Below, in pieces: positions 11,599 through 21,268 of a stretch of DNA of 64,000 nt. The DNA is taken from NCBI GenBank assembly GCA_037176885.1, contig JAWWNJ010000195.1, positions 248,001-312,000 on the forward strand, given 5' to 3'. The notes below the pieces were generated by a model. The model made no database searches. It worked only from the letters and a program-made list of their open reading frames with translations, and was not told the origin of the DNA. Position 1 is the first letter of the stretch; each line of letters starts with the position of its first letter. This DNA comes from Favolaschia claudopus. Taxonomy: Eukaryota > Basidiomycota > Agaricomycetes > Agaricales > Mycenaceae. The translations under genes and the position numbers were made by a program.

Positions 11599-12212
11599 TT
11601 TTTGTGTTGTATTCACTTGTATAATCATTGTGCTTTGTATTTTTCCATAATTTACTCATAAACTGTATAGTCTTTTATTGTACATATGTTCATTATACTT
11701 TTTGGAGAATTGTACCACATTTTTGAGGTGCATACGGGGTCAAAACAATGCAATGTAGCTCGAAACGAGGAGACGGGGGACCGTGGGACGGAAACTTCCG
11801 TTTATGGATGTCAGCTCCAAGCTGCCTCGGCCCAACTCCGAGCTCGAGCGAGCTGATGGGCAATCACCTCGAGCTCAGCTCCAACTCAGCTCCCGGCAGC
11901 ACTACTCCGCACTCTCCTCATCAACTGAATCTGGTCGGTGGAGACTTCGACCACAGCAATCTCATCTAGGAGGCGCTTATCGACGGCCAATACGAGACTA
12001 AGGAGCCGTTGTATGTTTGGCTGTAGGTTCCGCCCCACAGATCTTCGACGGAGCCAGTATTCGAATGAGGCGCTGAGGGGCGGTAGCTTTGATATGGTAC
12101 TCATAAATCTCCGGGAGGAACACTACGACAGAAGAATAAGACTGGGTTTCAAATCTGTACTTCAACGGAACTCACCGCATTGTCCACCACAATGTATGGA
12201 ACTGGCGGTGCT

Positions 12213-12728
12213 CGCATCGAAGTTCTCGGCAACTGGTTGTGTGCGCTCGGTTTACAATTGGAAAGCTCTTGGTAGCGTTGCAACCTGCACAGTATGTCTA
12301 TATGCTACTTACAAGCCGAATGGAAGCATCTTTTCATTATCTTCGGCGCCCTTGGTCTCATCTCTCAGTGCCTGATTCTGCCTTGGTTTCGCCGCATTCA
12401 TCTCTGTTCACCAACTCTAAAGTTTCCGGGATTGAAGTCTAGCCAGTCATTACCGCTTCCAAATTGCTTTATTTTTTTCACTCTGTCATTTTCCCCCGAA
12501 CTTCGGCTGCTCAGATTCCAGAAGATCCTGACGAAGTCAGATTCCGCACGTCAAACACTTAATTTCGTGCTTTCCTTGGGGTAATTACTCATTTCTGGCA
12601 GCTTGCCGAGTGCCCTGAGATGCGCCTGTTCGGAAATGTGTTCATAAATTCAGCCTTTGCGCATCCAACATGTAATTTCGCAGTTTCTTTGGGTAAATTG
12701 TCTTGTTTTGTTCACCTGCTCTCGCGAA
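12213..12728. other. no gene recognised; a diverged direct repeat
   Basis: I see no convincing gene. A loosely matching ~50-bp direct repeat (CACTTAATTTCGTGCTTTCC-like at ~12555 and a related copy at ~12668) lies just upstream of a TATA-like box. Confidence 0.3.
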
Positions 12729-13190
12729 CTATATAAGACTCGACCGACATTAAACACAGCTGCCTTACTAATTATTCCGCATCTACTGACTAGGCTTCGG
12801 ATAGGGAACAGAAAAATACCAGCCAATCGTTGCCTGTAGCAGTTGACTCTACTGCTTGTGAGTGGCTCCTACAATTAAATCTTCTCGCTGTTGAATTCAC
12901 ATACAGAAACAGTATACAATTGAGGTTTTCAATTCGGCTCCATTCAAATACCAAGCACAACTCTGTTTTGTGTCGTGTTCAGCGACTCGATGCCCCCAGC
13001 CACTCGCAGAAGCGGCAAGGACTCGAATAACACTCCAGTTGATGATCCTCCTGCAGCCTCTAGTCGGTCCAGGCGCATTGCCTCCCAGCCTGTAGGGGCA
13101 GATTCTGGTGCTGCTGGTGCCTCAAGGACGACTCGAGCTGGGAGTTCTGGACAACAAAATCAGAGCCGAACATGTACCATCGTTTAAACT
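12729..13190 (+). other. promoter-like region and start of a truncated Ser/Arg-rich ORF
   Basis: A TATA-like box (CTATATAAG, ~12729) is followed about 260 bp later by an ATG at 12990 that opens a basic, Ser/Ala/Arg-rich reading frame (MPPATRRSGKDS...) ending at a stop at 13185-13187. The composition resembles the disordered N-terminus of a retrotransposon Gag or a regulatory protein, but no domain is visible. The frame stops next to the degraded LTR element at 13219, so the rest of the gene was probably lost to that insertion. Confidence 0.3.
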
Positions 13191-13218
13191 CTTGTCGCTC
13201 ACTCACGAACTCACCAAC

Positions 13219-14572
13219 CAACACAGCATGATGTCTTGGAGACAGAGAACTTCTGCCCAAGTCAAAGGACGTCCTAGCTGTGGAATCCCCTGACATCACC
13301 CCCTCTTCAAGATTCGTCGCCTCGACGAAGACCAAAGCCCAGTAGAATGAACGATCTTTCAAAATCCTGGATCGCCACGGAAGAGTAGGTTGCCCTGGGG
13401 GTCAATCCGCGAATCTGACGCAGACACTGCACCGCCTCGCCGTGCCGTCTGTTGTCGACGTCCCCTTTCAGGTCGAATAGCATCAATGGCCATAGGCAAA
13501 GGAGCTACTGAACGTGGAGAGGGGGACGGGACGGCAGTGGGCATGGCCACCGAGGGGGCATAAGGAGTAGAGCTGGGGCGGGGAGTAGGAATTGGGGACG
13601 CCATTACCTGCGTAGGAATAGAGATGGTGGCAGGGTTATGGGGTAGGGAGTGAGAGGCGGGGTAGGAAGACTCCTGTGGTGCAAATCGCACCCCAAGCTT
13701 CCTTGGCTGTGTAGCGGCACCTGGGTGCGGCTGAGCACTGGCCGCTGGAGGGGGCGGAACCGGAGCTGGTGGCTGAGACGGGTGGACGGGGTGTACGCGC
13801 TTCTTCAGCGGGCGACAGCCCTCGCCAGAAGCGTTCGGCCAAACCGGCACCAGGCCAGGAGGGGGAGGGGCAGGGTCCCCGGAAAGGCGTGACGGACCTT
13901 TCTTCTTAGAGCGGATACGCTTACGCATGAAACGCTTCCCAAGCGCAATTAGCGCTTCACCGATTTGCTGGTCGGTACCGCGGATAGATACACGGCGCTC
14001 CAAGGGGGAAGCCTTATCAGTATAGGCTCGAAGTTGGGCGCCGGAGATGTCGTGCGACTGATGGAGACCCTTACCACCACGGCCAACGATATGCCCGACG
14101 ACCGAGTCAGGCACCACAAGCGCACACGAGTAGCGGGACGGTGAGTCCTCTGCAGTAGGGAGGGTTTCGGCGAGTGGTATGGCGGTGTGGCCGACAGCGA
14201 TGATGGCAGGGGTAGGGGCTGGGGTTGAAGGTTCAGAGCCCCAGCGAGCACCATCCCAAGAGAAGCGCCAGGCATGTCCTCGGGGAGTAGAGGCTGCAGC
14301 GTCCCCAAACTCAAGACGATCAAGACGGTCGTGGACATGCTGTAGTTCGCTTCGAAGGAGAGTGCAGTAGGAATAAAGGTCCTGAGGAACTGCGGGGGTT
14401 GCCATAGCAAGGGAGGTGTGAGGTCGATGGTAGGATGAGGGCAGAGTAGGAAGTAGGGTGGTCGGCTGGGGCTAGGAGAGTGCCAGAGTCGAATAGAAGG
14501 TTTGTTATGCTGTAAGGGGAGAAGGGCCCAGGAGCCAAGTCGATAACAAACCTGGGGATCAGAGATCGGCAA
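13219..14572 (-). mobile_element. degraded LTR element encoding only a KH-domain Gag-like protein
   Basis: Both flanks match parts of the solo LTR at 61923-62105. 14511-14572 matches its 3' end (minus strand, ending CCCCTTACA), and 13219-13294 matches its 5' start (TGTCAGGGG). Between them is one ORF (14405-13359) and a purine-rich tract just before the 3' LTR piece (minus strand, ~13310-13295), the usual plus-strand primer site. No protease, integrase or reverse transcriptase is present. Both LTR pieces are truncated, so this is a remnant. The ORF fills nearly the whole interior, which suggests a non-autonomous element that keeps only a structural gene. Confidence 0.7.
13359..14405 (-). CDS. 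KH-domain protein, Gag-like, of an LTR element (348 aa)
   Basis: The uninterrupted ORF begins with a helical segment (LYSYCTLLRSELQHVHDRLD, residues ~10-30) that could be a coiled-coil multimerisation region. At about residues 93-160 there is a K-homology fold, recognisable from VVPDSVVGHIVGRGGKGLHQ, which contains a GxxG-type loop (GRGGKG), and from RRVSIRGTDQQIGEALIALG. KH domains bind single-stranded RNA or DNA. A basic stretch (KRFMRKRIRSKKKG) and a long Pro-rich disordered tail follow. It lies between two LTR remnants with no polymerase, so its likely role is packaging of retroelement RNA. I infer that from context only. It ends about 65 bp before the start of the 3' LTR piece. A captured host KH gene is an alternative. 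Confidence 0.75.
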   Translation of the reverse strand: MATPAVPQDLYSYCTLLRSELQHVHDRLDRLEFGDAAASTPRGHAWRFSWDGARWGSEPSTPAPTPAIIAVGHTAIPLAETLPTAEDSPSRYSCALVVPDSVVGHIVGRGGKGLHQSHDISGAQLRAYTDKASPLERRVSIRGTDQQIGEALIALGKRFMRKRIRSKKKGPSRLSGDPAPPPPGLVPVWPNASGEGCRPLKKRVHPVHPSQPPAPVPPPPAASAQPHPGAATQPRKLGVRFAPQESSYPASHSLPHNPATISIPTQVMASPIPTPRPSSTPYAPSVAMPTAVPSPSPRSVAPLPMAIDAIRPERGRRQQTARRGGAVSASDSRIDPQGNLLFRGDPGF

Positions 14573-14712
14573 CCCCGCCATTCCAAGGGTGATGGCAAAT
14601 CGGTCGCCAGACCGATCAAAGCCGATGGCCCCGGCCAGTAAAACCCTCGGCCATCTGAGGCTATTTCCGGCGAAATAAAGCCCTCGAAATGACCGATTTT
14701 TCGACGATTCGG
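14570..14712. repeat. diverged copy of the 23.55-kb tandem-repeat unit
   Basis: Blocks CATTCCAAGGGTGATGGCAA, CCCTCGGCC and GAAATGACCGATTTTTC follow the same order as in the units at 23555-24010. This repeat interrupts the 5' LTR of the KH element, since LTR similarity stops at about 14572. Confidence 0.55.
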
Positions 14713-15690
14713 CCGAGGATGGCGACGCCTCGTCATCATTATGTATTAGGTTGGGCATGGCGATATCAATTCTTTCATTGTACAAGTTCAGAAGCGGAAT
14801 AAATCATTCTGAAGAAGCCAATCGACAGAGAATATGCGAACATGGGAGGGTACGCAAAATCTTAGAGGCGTCTGGGAAGGAAGTGCGGCACAAGTTGAAA
14901 GTCTTTGATTCAGCTCATTAAAAGTGGCTGATTAGAGCCACCTAATTGAGGGGAGGTCTGTGTGCGATCGGGAATTCCCGCGTACCTGTCCAACAGATAT
15001 CTGGATCGGAACCCCCATCAACAGCATAATGCTCAGGAGACCGACCGATACTGAGCGGAGCTTGAACTTGCGGTGAGGTAAGCTGATAGTCAGTTCCCAT
15101 CAATTCTGCAGTTCCGCTCTCAAGACTCGTGGGTTGCATAATTGCACTGTGCCCGCGGTGTTCTGCCTTGAACACCTGCAACTATAATTGGAAGGCTATG
15201 GAACTTCCATTAAATAAAACAATGTTTAATGCATTCGGAAAATGATCAAATCCCGTTCTCAATTCTCAGGCCAACCACTATTTGAACTTCATTCAGATGC
15301 CTGGCTCGGAGTCATTTCAAGCTTGCCGCGTTTGGAAGAGTGCCGCGTTTGGCAGTCGCAAGAGGTCTGTGCGCATCAAATCAGGTAAGCAACGTGCAAT
15401 ACGAAGCCAAATACTGATCCCACTTTCTCTCCCTTACCATCACAATCCCCGCCCCCACCGACTAACTACCTGCTCTCAAATAGGCATGGATTTGTTACAC
15501 CCTGCCGCTGAGGAGCGACATCCATCACTGATGAACAGCCCGGCGTGATGACGGCCTCCCGTTTTGGGAATAACCCACTCAAAAAGGAACTACGTCCGAA
15601 CGTCGTCCGCCCTCTCCGCGAGCTCGCTCTGGAGCTCAGTTGTCCTCACTGTCCTTTCTCTACTACCTTAATCTATGCATATTTCAAAAC
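14713..15690. other. no clear gene; short coding-looking ORF at 15548
   Basis: Most of the stretch shows nothing recognisable. A 56-codon frame from an ATG at 15548 (MTASRFGNNPLKKEL...) overlaps the start of the RecQ-like fragment in another frame. It has a CPHC pair but no identifiable family. Confidence 0.25.
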
Positions 15691-15912
15691 ATGGACTCTT
15701 CGCCACCCATTCAAGTAGTCTCACAGCCGGAAACTCCCGCTCAATGGATGAAGCGCGTTCTATCTGCAAGGTGCAAACTCACGCGACTACGGCCATTCCA
15801 GCTGGACCTGGCCCTCGAAATCGACAATAAAAAAAACGTTTTCTGCGTGATAGCAACCGGGATGGGGAAAACCTTGGTCTTGATGGACTTATCTCCACAG
15901 TTTCCGTATTAG
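15691..15912 (+). pseudogene. RecQ-like helicase, N-terminal fragment
   Basis: The frame opens at an ATG (15691) and shows the start of a RecQ-like SF2 helicase: a LRPFQLDLALEI segment in the place of the Q-motif region, then a Walker A motif ATGMGKTLVL (~15861). It stops 12 residues later, so all downstream helicase motifs are missing. It resembles the N-terminus of the complete RecQ-like gene at 34460-32483 (both have a WM(K/E)...L...R...FQ/HQ lead-in and a GMGKT/SMGKT loop) but is not identical to it. It lies just upstream of the Tc1/mariner element, whose insertion or a deletion may have removed the rest. Confidence 0.65.
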
Positions 15913-16350
15913 ATGCTACAATACATACAGTACTGCAAAATCTTGGTTACTTTTTGTGATGATACGATGATTACGACCAACTACGCTATACAAATAGCTC
16001 AGGTAAATACCTCGTTGGTTCGGTATGGCGCACAAGTATGCAAAAAAAAAGCAAGTAAATCGGCTTATGAAGTTGAACCGTGATGTTTGTTTTCCAGCTA
16101 AATCAAAAACGATAGACGTTTTTCGCGCGCACGAGATGTTCGGGCCGAGCACAGCCCACGGCCAAACATACGCTGTCTTTATTTTAGACCACTCTCCGTC
16201 GTTGCCAGTGCTGCCCTCTATGTTTCCAGTGCTTTCCACAAAATAAACTTTTCATGACGACTGTCTCGCTCATTGTGGGGCCCGGTGCAGGAGATATAAC
16301 TAGCTCTTTGGGCACGTAGCGACATAAAAAATTCACCCACTCTTGCGCAC

Positions 16351-17867
16351 CATGGCACACCAAGGCTACCCATACGGTGCTCAAACCGCCTATTTACTCG
16401 GCACGGGCCCTATTCCTCACCCTACTCCTCGACATCAAGCTGTAGCTCAGATGCAGACCGCCCTAGACAGCGGAATGTTTGCTCACCTACCCCCGTCGGG
16501 ACCGCAAGGCCAAGCGAATGCGACAATCGACCCCGCTCTGCTTGGAATGTCTGTGCAGGCCAACGATGGTGTGTGTTGGCACTCTCTTTTCCTTCTCTAC
16601 TGACCACCTTTAGCGGGTCTCCCTGGTATTCGTGATGCAGCGGCGGGTGAGTCTATTGTTTCACCAGTTCATGCCAGCCTCATCGCTGACAGTCCGCAAC
16701 ATCACGGTTGACGTTCCCGTGTATGGAACCACCGAAAACAACAAGAAGAAGAAGGCCGCTCCCGTGCTCACGCGCATCATCGTGCCTGCCGACCTTCCGC
16801 CTGCCGACTTTCTCTCGCGTATGCATGCTCAGATGAATGTTGACCCAGAGACGGCAATGCTGGGCTGGAAGGAAGCGCAGGAACGTCGTGGAGACCCTTA
16901 CCACAGACTTTCTTCGGAACAAGATGTCAAGGATGCGTTCAGGGACCTGATCAAACTTCAAGAGAGTACTCGTTTGGTACTCGTCGTAAGAAGGAAGTTG
17001 TCATGCAAATTGTCAATTTGGTAGGTTTATATCTCTGTACTTGACGAGTAGATCTCACGCGAGGTCAGGAGGAGCAGACGAACGGTAAAACCACCAAGAA
17101 GCCGGAAAAGCCATCTGAAACGGCTGTTGCGGTTCCCGAATTACACAACGTCCAGGAGAAGCTATCATGCATGGAGCATCCTGGCAAGAATCAATGGTGC
17201 TATGTTATGGGCCCGCGCAGCAAGCACCCTGGGAAGCATGTACCTCTTGGTCTTGCTGAGGTTTCATTTTGGGCGCGAAAGATCGTAGGTTACAAATTAT
17301 TCGCACTTCTTCCGTGAATTGATTGGCGTGGCTGTTCAGCACGACGGTGAAGCCAAGGATGACTGCACAACCCCTCCCGAGAACCTGCGCCTCGACGAAC
17401 TTGCTGAAAAGGGTCGCACTCACGAGGATCGTTCCAACCGGAACCGCGGCCAACCCCAGCTTCCACCCATTCACGTCCACGTCGGTGGATCTGCTAGTGA
17501 GAACACTGCCCTTCTCGACGGCACTGATAACGTCCCTGCTTCTCGCAAGCGTGCACTGGATGATTCAGAATTCAGATTCGGAGACACTGCCATCACGATC
17601 TCTGATGTCCTTCATGCCCTGCATGACAAGTATCCAGCTCTTGATTATCCTCAGTATGCCTCTGCGCTCGTTGCGCAGGGGATCAGCTATGCAGGCAGCG
17701 TACCCGATTTCGACAGAGAGTATTACAAGACAACCATCTGCATGGCAGACGGAGCTATTGGGCCCTTCATCAAGCACGCACAAAAGATGTTGAAGGCGGC
17801 GAAAAAACGGAATGGCAAGAAGCGTGCGAGGGTAACAGTGGACGAGGACAAGGAAAATTCACATTAG
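16351..17867 (+). CDS. accessory gene carried by the Tc1/mariner element, unknown function
   Basis: The multi-exon gene starts at an ATG at 16351 and ends at 17865-17867 (TAG). Introns read by eye are 16569-16613, 16647-16692, ~17028-17067 and ~17284-17338. The product has a basic KKKK stretch followed by LTRIIVPADLPPADFLSRMH, a Cys/His segment (CMEHPGKNQWCYVMG, ~17170-17210) that might bind metal, an acidic/polar linker, and a C-terminal helical domain (ITISDVLHALHDKYPALDYP). It ends in a basic tail (KAAKKRNGKKRAR). I recall similar uncharacterised proteins in Agaricomycetes but cannot name a family. An 11-bp duplication of GTACTCGT (16966 and 16977) shifts the frame between the ESTR and RRKKEVV segments, so this copy is probably broken. 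It converges on the transposase gene, with stops about 75 bp apart, and both lie within the terminal repeats. Confidence 0.7.
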
Positions 17868-17941
17868 TCAAATCACGCATCGTCTGACATTGCACATATT
17901 GTTATATATATTGTAACTATCCGAACAAAGATTTCTTGGAT

Positions 17942-19108
17942 TTACGCAACATATCCTGAGTCCCGAAACCACCCCTCAATGTTCTCGGGGGTCATGATTT
18001 CGTATACAGCATTCCACAACACACCAATTGGGTCGACATCAAGTCTATCCTCCATCTCCCTCAAAACCTCATCCCGGTTCCGTCGGATCCACGCCTTGAG
18101 GCAAGAGAAACCTTCTTCGCACGGATTGAAGTCGGGTGAGTAGGGTGAGAGATAGATTAGACGGCAGCCGCTGTACAAATAGTAAGCTTCAGGAAACAGA
18201 GAAGAGACAGAATGCAGACCGTCCTTCGACCATTTCCCGAATACCATCGAAGTGGTGTACACTGGCATTGTCCATTACAAGCACAGAGTTGTCACCGGGA
18301 TAAGGATTCATAACATCAAGAAGGACATCGAGATAATTGCGAAATTCGACCGCCGTCCATGATCGGGTGATGATATCGAGATGAAGAATCCCATCAAGAG
18401 ATATAGCGGGCAGAATGGAGTAGCTAGCGGTTGTCAATTTTCAGCGCTGCACCACATACTACCGCTTACCGTATACCCCTTACAAAAAAATCCAACCGCC
18501 GCGCTCTTTCACCGACAGGAGCCCATGCCTTCAAACGCTTTGCTGTGTGTCGATTGCAAGCTGACTCGTCGAGGAAGACAAGTCGCCGGGCTGGATGGAT
18601 ACCCACTGCAGCCTGATATGCTAGCCTTTTGAGAGGACTGGCTTCGAGTGCGGAACGAGAGATCTATGACAGGTCAGCAGTTTCAAGACGAGAATAGGGA
18701 GATACTTGCGGTTTTTCTTGTATATCCACGTCTAATGAGGGCGTTCCGGATGGTGTTCTTGCAAACATGTAATCCGGTGCAGAGAAACAAGGCGTGCTGG
18801 AGCTCCCACGTATAGACATCAGGCGTCCGTAACACAAGCCCTTCCAGATACTTTCGCTGGTCAGAACCTGCTACAAATGTGGCGAAATTACCTACATCAA
18901 CTTCGAGTGCAGTCAGAATGCGTGGCCTCCCCAATTCAATAGGGATCCGAACGGTGCTCCCAGTTTGTCGCCACTTTCGTAGCACCCGTTGGACGGTGCG
19001 TAAACTGATCCCGGTCTCGTCCGCAATTTCTGTGGCACTTTTGTGATGAGCCATAACAACGATAAGATCTTTTTGTTCTTTGGGAATATGGCGTCGATTG
19101 CCCGACAT
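17942..19108 (-). CDS. Tc1/mariner transposase (DD34E), four exons
   Basis: This DDE-superfamily transposase acts on the surrounding 74-bp terminal repeats. The ATG at 19108 (MSGNRRHIPKEQ) is preferred over an upstream ATG that lies inside the terminal repeat. A helix-turn-helix follows (SATEIADETGISLRTVQRVL), then a second winged-helix-like part (LGRPRILTALEVD). The catalytic triad is LVFLDES (~18553), LVMDNAS (~18277) and PYSPDFNPCEE (~18110). Counting across the spliced exons gives 34 residues between the second Asp and the Glu, the classical Tc1 spacing. Introns are about 18664-18711 (apparently GC-AG), 18424-18476 (GTATAC donor) and 18178-18225, and splicing them gives one open frame. 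No nonsense codon was seen, so this gene may be functional. Confidence 0.88.
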
Positions 19109-19399
19109 GATGGTAGAGTTTACATGGAAGCTAGAGAGGAAGGATAGTGTCGCAGTGAGCTCGTGTGGGGCGGTGACGATGTTTGTTTGGCCGTGGGCTG
19201 TGCTCGGCCCGAACATCTCGTGCGCGCGAAAAACGTCTATCGTTTTTGATTTAGCTGTCATATAACGTTTATAAATTTCAATGTTGATATATTGTCTTCA
19301 GGTACTGAGGCCTTTTGCCTCTTCAGACTTGTCTCCGCCTACCAAATCGCTTCTTTGGAAGTTCAACGTTCAACTTGAACTTTGTATTTTTCGTTAAGT

Positions 19400-19460
19400 C
19401 CAACTGACGACGTGGCAGTCACGTGTTGCGCTCCATTGTTGGGCGAATAGCGTTTAGTCG
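19400..19460. repeat. diverged terminus resembling MITE family 1
   Basis: The string GTTGGGCGAATAGCGTTTAGTCG, preceded by CACGTG and TTGCGCTCCA, parallels the right end of MITE family 1 (GTTGGGTCAATAGCGTTTTCT). Only one end is visible, so it is a solo terminus or a related family. Confidence 0.35.
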
Positions 19461-20049
19461 ACGAATACAACCCAAAAACTACTGTGGGAGGCATGGGGGC
19501 AAGGAGAGCACACTGAACAAAGGGGTAGCGGATAAGTACATGGGTACTGGGGTATTATTGGAGAACACCCTGAGGCTCGGGCTCAAGTTCAGGCCATTGA
19601 TAGCAAAGAAACTCCTCTTTTGAGCAATTCTTACCAATATTGCAAGGGTTCTCAGTAGCAGCATGTTAGGAAATGAACTTTAAAAAGCTTGAAATATTTT
19701 CTCCAGCGTCCACAGAGCGAAAATCGCAACTTTTTTTTTTTCACCCTTCGAGATTTGGCGGGTGGCTGTGCAAACGTAATGCTTATATAAGGGTGCCGCA
19801 TCGGGGTGACGTCTATCTTAGACGTCGTCTCGTTCTTTTTGCTCGTGCGTAACGGTGCGTCTCACAGCAAATTGTTGATATTGACGCAACTATGGTGCGC
19901 TCGGCCTAAACACCACCAATCACCATCAATGATGCCATCACTGATGTCTCAAACCGACTGAAGGACCTTTTTCTTCTGTTTCTGTGGCCTTTGGAGGATA
20001 GAAATGTTTACTACAGCCCTGAAAGCAGTGTTGGCACTGACCCGGTATA

Positions 20050-21268
20050 CAGTGGCGGCGAGATCACTTTGCTCGCCTTTTTAGAAAATCCCCATCAAAC
20101 CTCACCTTTTCGCTAACAGAACAGATTGAAGGCATAGTTCAGGTGGGGCGAAATACTCAGAGGCACAAATCCGTCTCTATTGTGCACTTTTCGACACAGT
20201 TTCAGCTAAGTAATATGTAAGGTAGGCGTCAGTCACTTACAACAAGCGGTCACATGACGTGTCACGTCACGCGTAACGCGGCAAAAATTTCGACACGAGC
20301 TGGATTTTGCTCAATGTCAACGATTTTGAGGTCGAAAAAAAAAATGGTCATTATGTAACCATAACTGGAGATAGGATGAGATTTCTCTAGCCATTGTTGT
20401 ATGATGCCCCAAGATGTTGCGCACTGCAGCCAATGTTCACGGTATAGCGTGTACGCTGTTGTGCTGGCGGGTTGCCGGTAATTGATGGGATTTTACCCTA
20501 TATGGTGCGTGGGAGTGTTACATAAGTGGCAAATTTCGCCATCGTCCCAAACCAAAATGGCTCCAATCGCTGAAAAACTCATTTCTGCATTCAAAAAAAA
20601 TGGGTTGGAAGAATGGTCTACTGCTCCATCCCAAGAAAGTACTGTAGTATTACGTTCAATTCGTAGGGTCACAGGTCACAGACCCGAAATCCTACGAAAA
20701 TTTTCGTAAGTCACAACGTCACAAAGGGGTCCTACGAAAGGTTTCCCCCTGTGACACGGAATTTGGTGCGATTTCGGGCCTAAAAAGGGGGTAAAAAACG
20801 AAATTTTTTCGTAAGTCACAGTGTCCCAAGGCCCCCTTACGAAAGGGTAAATTCGTAAGGGGTGTCACACCCCAAACCGCCTTACGAATTGAACATAATA
20901 CTACAGTATTTTTGAATTTTGAGACCAGGGATGTCTTCCATTTGCTCAAATACACCATTTCTAGGTCCCACTTTTTACCCTAATGTTTTGTGGCCAGAGC
21001 TTAATGGCTGTCACACTTTGGTCATGTGACCGCTCGCTGACGCCTACCTTACCACATAAGTGAAACAGTTTAATTTTTACATGATGACAGAAGGATTGAG
21101 CCAAAAACAGACGGAAAGTCGCCAAGTTTTCTACATAGAACATTGTACTCTTAGTTGTAGAGGCCACCCACATAGTTTGGCCTCTCAGAATACGTCGTTT
21201 TTGCATGGTTTGGCCGAGTTTGATGCGAATTACTATAAAAGGCAAGCAAAGTGATCTCGCCGCCACTG
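20050..21268. mobile_element. mariner-type MITE/foldback element (1.2 kb)
   Basis: Inverted ends CAGTGGCGGCGAGATCACTT...AAGTGATCTCGCCGCCACTG are flanked by TATA/TA on both sides. A second inverted pair (GGTAGGCGTCAG at 20222; CTGACGCCTACC at 21038) lies inside. It contains no transposase. The terminal sequence is typical of Tc1/mariner relatives. A second MITE (20642-20906) is nested within. Confidence 0.8.
20642..20906. mobile_element. MITE family 2, copy 1 (265 bp), nested
   Basis: TA-flanked element with ends CTGTAGTATTACGTTCAATT and the inverted partner. The interior consists of repeated CTTACGAA / TTCGTAAG motifs, so most of it can fold back. A near-identical copy lies at 44988-45252 in the opposite orientation. 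Confidence 0.85.

Larger units (their letters stand above)
7762..11904 (+). mobile_element. complete hAT DNA transposon (4.14 kb)
   Basis: The ends are inverted repeats starting TAGTGCTGCCGGGAGCTG. The element is flanked by a perfect 8-bp duplication CTCCGCAC (7754-7761 and 11905-11912), the size produced by hAT transposases. Subterminal regions are rich in AGCTC motifs in both orientations. The single gene inside encodes the transposase. The first and last ~100 bp are shared with the short elements at 22158-22594 and 35571-36016, so this copy belongs to the family able to mobilise them. Confidence 0.93.
7428..12212 (-). pseudogene. unrecognised gene split by a hAT insertion
   Basis: On the minus strand the sequence right of the hAT element (12212-11905) and left of it (7761-7428) reads as one gene. 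Going 5' to 3', a short segment at about 12212-12171 is followed by a plausible intron. A helical segment comes next (QRLLSLVLAVDKRLLDEIAV, ~12025-11960), then the hAT. The frame resumes as ELQID at 7742, followed by an intron with good GT-AG borders (7741-7687). The last exon (7686-7428) reads QLCDSLNRLLAQRAAFEAAS and ends in an acidic ED(S/E)-rich tail. The segments either side of the hAT are in different frames, so there is a frame break or an unseen intron nearby. The Leu/Ala heptad-like spacing suggests a coiled coil. I do not recognise the family. It may be a host gene disrupted by the transposon. Confidence 0.4.
16095..19257. mobile_element. Tc1/mariner transposon with perfect 74-bp TIRs and two genes
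   Basis: The terminal inverted repeats (16095-16168 and 19184-19257, beginning CAGCTAAATCAAAAACGATA) are identical over 74 bp. The flanking dinucleotide is TC on both sides rather than the canonical TA. Between the repeats are a minus-strand DD34E transposase and a convergent plus-strand gene unrelated to transposition. The perfect terminal repeats and the readable transposase argue for recent activity. Confidence 0.88.
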
